From JBBRMQ01 sp038230775 (GTDB lineage: Bacteria; Acidobacteriota; Thermoanaerobaculia; Gp7-AA8), in assembly GCA_038230775.1 (NCBI GenBank), contig JBBRMQ010000140.1:1-11145 (forward strand): 11,145 nt of DNA, in the 5' to 3' direction. Made by a program: the position numbers and the translations under genes. Positions 6,880 to 11,145 of this stretch are shown here, in pieces. The notes under the pieces are model-generated. The model made no database searches. It was given only the letters and a program-made list of their open reading frames with translations, and was not told the DNA's origin. Positions within the stretch are counted from its first letter, which is position 1. Each line of letters starts with the position of its first letter.

Positions 6880-7871
6880 CAAGTGTCCTTGAACTATGTG
6901 CGGGTGCAGGCGGGCAGTCAATCGGCCTACATCAGGCGGGATTCACGCACGCTGCCGCGGTTGACATTGACAAGGACGCGTGCGCCACGCTCCGGCTCAA
7001 TCGGCCGGACTGGCCCGTATTCGAGACTGACCTAAACGACATCGATGGTCGCCAGTTTCGGGGCGTGGATCTCGTTGCGGGTGGCGTTCCCTGCCCGCCA
7101 TTTTCCATTGCCGGGAAGCAACTCGGAGATCTCGACGAGCGCGATCTTTTTCCGCAGGCTCTGCGCATCGCTGCGGAGGCAAACCCTGCGGCGATCATGA
7201 TCGAGAACGTTCGCGGTTTGGCCAGCACTCGTTTCGACCAATACCGTCGTGATTTGTTGGACCAGCTCGAACGCATGGGCTATCAATCATCCTGGCGGTT
7301 GTTGAATGCTTCGATGTACGGCGTGCCGCAACTGCGTCCGCGGTTCGTCCTGGTCGCTCTGAAGTCACAATACGCGTGCGACTTTGACTGGCCCGAGCCG
7401 CTTGACGCGGCTCCGACTGTCGGTGACGCACTCTTCGACCTCATGAGCGCAGGTGGCTGGCGTGGTGCAAAAGCCTGGGCGCGTCACGCAAACACGATCG
7501 CGCCGACCATCGTGGGCGGCTCGAAGAAACACGGCGGTCCCGATCTCGGGCCAACGCGTGCCCGCGAGGACTGGCGAATGCTTGGCGTCGATGGACGCGG
7601 GATCGCGGACGCTCCGCCCGGCCGCGATTTTCCACCCGGAGAGCTGCCGCGACTCACTATCCAAATGGTCGCACGCCTGCAAGGATTCCCGGACACTTGG
7701 CGCTTCAGCGGGAAGAAGACCGCATCTTATCGGCAGGTTGGGAACGCTTTCCCGCCGCCCGTTGCGTTCGCCATCGCGGCCGAAATCAGTCGCGCAATAT
7801 CAGGCGGCGCATCGCGTCACCGGAAAGGGCAGTTGAAGCTTCATACTTCAGCTCTCGTGGGGGCCGTTTAG
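6876..7871 (+). CDS. DNA (cytosine-5) methyltransferase
   Basis: This 331-residue enzyme transfers a methyl group from S-adenosylmethionine to carbon 5 of cytosine in a specific DNA site. Motifs in order are I LCAGAGG (7-13), IV VPCPPFS (71-77) with catalytic C73, VI ENV (110-112), VIII QLRPR (142-146), then a target-recognition region at about 190-245 including HGGPDLGPTRA, IX-like MVARLQGFPDTW (254-265) and X QVGNAFPPPVA (277-287). The length and single short recognition region suggest one target sequence, which cannot be read from the protein. The start overlaps vsr by four bases and has GGGAG about eight bases upstream; the longer reading from 6789 would overlap vsr heavily. The next gene starts two bases after its stop, consistent with a type II restriction-modification operon. 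Confidence 0.95.
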   Translation: MTSVLELCAGAGGQSIGLHQAGFTHAAAVDIDKDACATLRLNRPDWPVFETDLNDIDGRQFRGVDLVAGGVPCPPFSIAGKQLGDLDERDLFPQALRIAAEANPAAIMIENVRGLASTRFDQYRRDLLDQLERMGYQSSWRLLNASMYGVPQLRPRFVLVALKSQYACDFDWPEPLDAAPTVGDALFDLMSAGGWRGAKAWARHANTIAPTIVGGSKKHGGPDLGPTRAREDWRMLGVDGRGIADAPPGRDFPPGELPRLTIQMVARLQGFPDTWRFSGKKTASYRQVGNAFPPPVAFAIAAEISRAISGGASRHRKGQLKLHTSALVGAV

Positions 7872-7873
7872 GC

Positions 7874-8749
7874 GTGGCGATCGGGCTCGACTACGTTGGT
7901 GTCTGCGACGAGGTTGTCCAGGCGATGAAGACCGACGGGGTCGCGCTAACGCCGGAGAGTGCATGGTCGTTCCTTTATCGCTACGTGCTCCAAGTGACGC
8001 CCGCCGACGATATCCACATCGCTGAAGCTAACGTATTGAAGACCAAGGCTTGGAAAGAGCGGTCAGACCGCGTTGAGCGGTGGTTGTGCTCACATCTCGT
8101 GCCCGGAACGCAACTGTCTATGTCCGAGATGAAGAGCCGCCTCGGACGCCTATTTTCCAAGGCCCGGGAGCTCGGCGCCAACGAGAACGCCATGCCGAAC
8201 TACACGGGCAAGGGTTTCGAGGTCGGGCTCGGCTATCTCATCGACCACTTGTGCGGCGTGAAGCCACTCGCCGGCCACTCGATCACAAAATACCGCGGCT
8301 TCCAGCTCGCGCAACGCGGTGAAGTCGACGAGCCGGATCTGGCACTTTTCTCATTCGATGACTTTCGCATTGTCGTCTCGCTTCTCTGGACGACGCGGAA
8401 AGACCGACTCGGCGCCGATCTCTATGACGCAGTATTCTTCCGACGCCGCCGGCCCGATCTCGCGATTCTGATTGTCGCCAACGAGTTCCAACTCAATCTT
8501 CTTGACTCGCTCTTGAAGTCTCCCGACGTAGACGCCGTCTATCACATCTGCCCTGACGCGCTTCTGGAGGCCCACAATCCACTGCCTCCCAACGCGCAAT
8601 TTACGAGCGAACAGCTACTGGGCTTTAAGAAACCGATCCCCGAGTACGGCGAGTACCTCTCTATTCGCTCTCGACTCAAACCTCTGTCTCAGCTGTTTCA
8701 AGACATCGCCGACGCAAAGCCGAGCTCACACCCAATTTCCACAAAATGA
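7874..8749 (+). CDS. Putative type II restriction endonuclease partner of the methyltransferase
   Basis: This 291-residue protein is not matched to a named family. Its place, two bases after a C5-methyltransferase and in the vsr operon, points to the cognate restriction enzyme. The N-terminal half is helical (about 10-105). The central region has GKGFEVGLGYLIDHL (112-126), then EPDLALFS (153-160) and SLLWTTRKDR (169-178). This order resembles PD-(D/E)xK nucleases with a PD followed by SxKW-S-xRxDR, seen in several type II enzymes, but the usual lysine is leucine here (L171). A second RPDLAIL lies at 183-189. The chosen start is GTG at 7874, with GTGGGGG about ten bases upstream; the open frame extends to 7697 but overlaps the methyltransferase. 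It could be a catalytically altered nuclease or a different accessory protein. Confidence 0.6.
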   Translation: MAIGLDYVGVCDEVVQAMKTDGVALTPESAWSFLYRYVLQVTPADDIHIAEANVLKTKAWKERSDRVERWLCSHLVPGTQLSMSEMKSRLGRLFSKARELGANENAMPNYTGKGFEVGLGYLIDHLCGVKPLAGHSITKYRGFQLAQRGEVDEPDLALFSFDDFRIVVSLLWTTRKDRLGADLYDAVFFRRRRPDLAILIVANEFQLNLLDSLLKSPDVDAVYHICPDALLEAHNPLPPNAQFTSEQLLGFKKPIPEYGEYLSIRSRLKPLSQLFQDIADAKPSSHPISTK

Positions 8750-9465
8750 TGCTGCGAAAGGCGCGTCGAACATACGGACTATCGTTCTCGGTCGGTCATG
8801 CGCTACAAATCCCTGACGTCATGACCTTCATCACTGTCACGGAGTTCGAGGCCTTGTTAGTCGAGACACAGCTCTCGACCATAGTTCAGGAGCATGTGTT
8901 CGACGGGCAGCCCTACGCCTTTCGCGGGAAGCCAAACCACATGTCGTCCCTGCGATCACACGTCTGCGCCGCGCTTGGATCGACCGACCCGGAAAACGTT
9001 GTCGTCGTGGGAAGCGGAAGAACGGGCTTCAGCCTTGACCCAAATAACTTTGGGCGGCGGTTCAACTCGCACTCTGATATTGATGTTCTCGTCGTCGACG
9101 ACATCCTGTTCGACATGGTGTGGAAGTCGTTGCTCGATTGGAACCATCCCCTGAGACACAGACGGCAAGTTCCAGGACCGGAGGGGGAATGGGCCGCCCA
9201 GAGAATGAATGACATCTATTGGGGATGGATCGATCCCAAGCGCTTGCGGCTGGATCGACTTCCACGGAGTGATGCTCTTAGGCCGCTACGCGATCTTGTC
9301 GTCGCATGGCTAGATGCCTTCGATGGATTGGGACGAATTACGGACCTCTCAACGCGAGATTTTTCAGGCCGGCTCTACCGCACCTGGAACCACGCGCTTC
9401 TTTACCAGGTTGAAGGACTCCGGCGAATCCGCTCCGGACTGAAAGATGCGAGCGAGGTGCAATAG
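8746..9465 (+). CDS. Nucleotidyltransferase-fold protein
   Basis: This 239-residue protein has the two-part signature of the polymerase-beta-type nucleotidyltransferase fold: VVVVGSG (86-91), followed by SDIDVLVV (110-117) with metal-binding candidates D111 and D113. The gap between them, about 20 residues including GFSLDPNNFGRRF, is longer than in minimal MNT enzymes. A possible third acidic residue is not certain. The C-terminal third is helical. It is not a typical tRNA-modifying or antibiotic-modifying enzyme by eye. The ATG at 8746 overlaps the preceding stop (ATGA); an alternative in-frame start at 8821, beginning MTFITVTEFE, would remove a poorly conserved-looking 25 residues. The gene directly abuts the DUF262 gene, so a joint function with it is likely. 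The substrate is unknown. Confidence 0.65.
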   Translation: MMLRKARRTYGLSFSVGHALQIPDVMTFITVTEFEALLVETQLSTIVQEHVFDGQPYAFRGKPNHMSSLRSHVCAALGSTDPENVVVVGSGRTGFSLDPNNFGRRFNSHSDIDVLVVDDILFDMVWKSLLDWNHPLRHRRQVPGPEGEWAAQRMNDIYWGWIDPKRLRLDRLPRSDALRPLRDLVVAWLDAFDGLGRITDLSTRDFSGRLYRTWNHALLYQVEGLRRIRSGLKDASEVQ

Positions 9466-10008
9466 ATGGATTTCACGCACTCCTCTCACCCGATAACCTG
9501 GTTTCGAGATAGATACCGGGAGGGAACACTGGTAATCAAGCCGGCGTTCCAGCGCAAACCCGTTTGGGCAGCGCGCCAAAAGTGTTATTTAATCGAGTCA
9601 ATTCTCCTCGATCTTCCCATCCCCGAAATCTACGTACAACGCATCGTGAGTGCCGCCGGGGACACAACCTACGCGGTTGTAGACGGCCAGCAACGCGTTC
9701 GTGCGGTGTTGCAATTCCTGGGAGCCGAGATCGACCCCGAGGAGAACGAGCACAACGACTTTCCGCTTGACCGACTCGACGCGGCATCTCCGTGGCGCAA
9801 TCTAACTTTTGGCGATTTGTCCGAGGGCGATCGTATCCGATTCTTCAGCTACGAGTTCGCGGTGCGGTTTCTCAATACCTCTGACGACGGCGCTGTCCGT
9901 GACATGTTCCGTCGCCTCAACCGGTTCCAGACTCCACTAAACGCCTCGGAGCTTCGAAACGCAACATATTTTGGCCATATCCGATTCGAAGCACGCTCTT
10001 ATAAATGA
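9466..10008 (+). CDS. DUF262 (GmrSD/ParB-like) protein, 3'-truncated
   Basis: This 180-residue open frame is the N-terminal part of a DUF262 protein. Typical motifs are PAFQRKPVW (26-34), a LIESILLDLPIPEIYV segment (42-57) and VVDGQQRVRAV (71-81). DGQQR is the motif tied to NTP use in GmrS-type enzymes. Further on are FRRLN (147-151) and LNASELRNATYFG (157-169). Family members usually run 350-700 residues, often with a C-terminal HNH nuclease domain. Here homology ends near residue 170 and the last residues, RFEARSYK, come from antisense reading of the neighbouring hydrolase gene. The start abuts the TAG of the NTase gene with no gap. It is probably inactive as a nuclease. Intact relatives such as GmrSD cut modified DNA, but the role here is unknown. 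Confidence 0.85.
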   Translation: MDFTHSSHPITWFRDRYREGTLVIKPAFQRKPVWAARQKCYLIESILLDLPIPEIYVQRIVSAAGDTTYAVVDGQQRVRAVLQFLGAEIDPEENEHNDFPLDRLDAASPWRNLTFGDLSEGDRIRFFSYEFAVRFLNTSDDGAVRDMFRRLNRFQTPLNASELRNATYFGHIRFEARSYK

Positions 10009-10566
10009 CAGGTAATCCCGCTGCGTGCTGCTTTGCCGAAGCATATCCATGTACGCACGAACCTGGCCCGGTTCGAGCCAGTGCAGCGACGACGGAATTG
10101 TCTGGAGAAAGAACTCCCAGTTCTGTTCGGCGAGATCGACGATATGTGTTGACTCCAGCGCTGTTGCACCGTTTACGAAACTCGCCCAGAGAATGAGCCC
10201 GGCCACGCGATCGGGATGCGCGACCGCATAGTGAACGGCGCCGTGCCCGTAGCCGATGGGTGCGAACACGAAGACGTCGGTCAGCGACAAGGCGTTAACA
10301 ACGGCTTCGAGATCGAGTGCGAACGCTTCCGGGCTCCAAGTCACGTCACGCTGGGACAGACCGGTTCCTCGTGAGTCGAACACGATCAATTGAAAGCGAC
10401 GGGCGAGACCTTCGAACCACGGACGCAGCACCGGATTCTCGATCATAAGGATCTGGTGGCTGATCGGGAACGAGAACAGAAGCGGAACACCGGATCCTGT
10501 CACGGAGTAGCCGATGCTCACGCCATCGGAGGTCTTCGTGAAGCGGGTCTGCGGCTTCAAGCTCAT
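9937..10566 (-). pseudogene. Alpha/beta-hydrolase-fold protein, C-terminally truncated
   Basis: From the ATG at 10566 the frame encodes 209 residues that match the first two thirds of an alpha/beta hydrolase: GSGVPLLF with an early strand (25-32), FDSRGTGLSQ (63-72), then the nucleophile-elbow region IGYGHGAVHYAVAHPDRV (104-121). The elbow reads G-Y-G-H-G, with glycine (G107) where catalytic serine is expected. Homology stops near D196; the last 13 residues are antisense DUF262 sequence. About 70-80 residues, normally carrying the catalytic Asp and His, are missing. The start overlaps the upstream cyclase stop (ATGA). In related gene pairs the hydrolase domain is thought to act as a sensor or regulator of the cyclase. 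It is likely non-functional here unless the junction is an assembly error. Confidence 0.8.
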
Positions 10567-11145
10567 TCGGCGCCTCTCACCGCGTACACCCGCACCGGCT
10601 CCCCCACGCCCTTCATCTCCTGCTCGCCGCGATCTTCGAACTCTACCCCCGCCGACGATCGCGCCATGCCGCGCACGACGTCCGACACGAGGATCTCGCC
10701 CGGCGCGGACAGCCCGCAGATGCGGGACGCGATGTTCACAGCGCCACCGTAGACGTTGTTGTCCTCGCGGATCACGTCGCCCGCGTGCAGCCCGATGTGC
10801 AGCCCCAATTCCGACGCCGCGCTCAGCGCCAGGCACCGCCGTGCCCCATCGATCGCCTGCGCCGCCGACGGGAACGTCGCCAGCACACCGTCGCCAAGCA
10901 GCTTCCCGTCGATCGCCGCACCGCCCACCTCGCGTATCGCTGCGCGCAGGCCCGCATCGAGCGAGCGCGACGCGTCGCGGAACGCAACGTCGCCCATGCG
11001 TTCGGTGAGTGCGGTGGAGGAGACAATGTCGGTGAACAGGATCACCGCGGTCCCTGACGCTATAGGTGTTTGGTGTTTGCTGTTCAGCGACTCCGGGCGT
11101 CCTTCGACGCCAATGAACTCTTCGAGGACGCGGACGAACTGCTCA
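10563..11145 (-). CDS. Class III adenylate/guanylate cyclase, partial at window edge
   Basis: The frame is open to the window edge and gives 193 residues ending at the TGA at 10563-10565. The first residues, EQFVRVLEEFIG, resemble the last helix of an alpha/beta hydrolase, so the whole protein is probably a hydrolase-cyclase fusion starting outside the window. The cyclase domain begins at AVILFTDI (33-40) with metal ligand D39, then IDGKLLGDGVLATF (78-91) with the second metal aspartate D85 and a candidate base-selecting lysine K81. Next is NVYGGAVNIASRI (130-142) with transition-state residues N137 and R141. The aspartate usually found just before VxG is N130, so ATP versus GTP preference is unclear. 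It makes a cyclic nucleotide from ATP or GTP. The GTG at 11043 is an internal codon, not the real start. Confidence 0.9.
   Translation of the reverse strand, partial: EQFVRVLEEFIGVEGRPESLNSKHQTPIASGTAVILFTDIVSSTALTERMGDVAFRDASRSLDAGLRAAIREVGGAAIDGKLLGDGVLATFPSAAQAIDGARRCLALSAASELGLHIGLHAGDVIREDNNVYGGAVNIASRICGLSAPGEILVSDVVRGMARSSAGVEFEDRGEQEMKGVGEPVRVYAVRGAE

Noticed and set aside
4568..9465. The HEPN-like gene and the NTase gene as a HEPN-MNT toxin-antitoxin pair
   Set aside because: They are 3.4 kb apart on opposite strands, and the NTase is coupled to other genes. True pairs are adjacent.
9466..10010. A 3' tRNA-Gly repeat as the right attachment site of the island
   Set aside because: No copy of the tRNA end or its anticodon arm was found near the 9974-9985 junction, so a simple integrase-made island ending there is not supported.
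10563..10836. An extended hydrolase frame starting at 10836 on the minus strand
   Set aside because: The extra 90 residues are arginine- and glycine-rich and antisense-frame to the cyclase; the ATG at 10566 with an ATGA overlap is the better start.
1..11145. CRISPR array or insertion sequence
   Set aside because: No regularly spaced repeats, transposase-like protein or terminal inverted repeats were seen.

Overview
The base composition is GC-rich (visibly well above 60% in the outer genes). Type IV pilus genes, a DUF2723 membrane glycosyltransferase-like gene and a paired alpha/beta-hydrolase and class III cyclase occur together. This combination suggests a Gram-negative soil or environmental bacterium, most likely an Acidobacteriota-type lineage. 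That is inference from gene content; no marker gene is present.

Region 1 (1-4127, plus strand) is a tightly coupled pilus cluster. It holds the last codons of a pilM-like gene, pilN, a free-standing prepilin-peptidase N-terminal (zinc-finger) domain, the retraction ATPase pilT, and a 683-residue DUF2723 membrane protein. Every junction is an overlap: three ATGA overlaps and one of 11 bases. The likely theme is pilus assembly and retraction plus possible glycosylation of an envelope product.

Region 2 (4128-4500) holds an intact tRNA-Gly(CCC) with encoded CCA and a hairpin. About 120 bases after the tRNA there is a near copy of its anticodon arm, which may be the scar of an integration site.

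Region 3 (about 4500-9980) is an accessory, defence-type island. On the minus strand is an unrecognised gene with a HEPN-like RNCLVH motif. On the plus strand is an eroded type I restriction gene (hsdR) with internal deletions, followed by a five-gene run with 0-2 base gaps or 4-base overlaps: vsr, a C5-cytosine methyltransferase, a putative restriction endonuclease, a nucleotidyltransferase-fold protein and a DUF262 (GmrSD/ParB-like) gene cut short at its 3' end. The first three look like a type II restriction-modification system with its mismatch-repair nuclease. The last two look like a coupled NTase-DUF262 module of unknown function. The palindrome CGATCG, very common in regions 1 and 4, is scarce here, supporting a foreign origin.

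Region 4 (about 9980-11145, minus strand) holds a class III adenylate/guanylate cyclase domain, open at the window edge. It is overlapped by an alpha/beta-hydrolase gene whose C-terminal third is missing. The hydrolase and DUF262 genes run toward each other and lose homology at the same point (about 9974-9985), so this is a deletion or insertion scar, or a misassembly.
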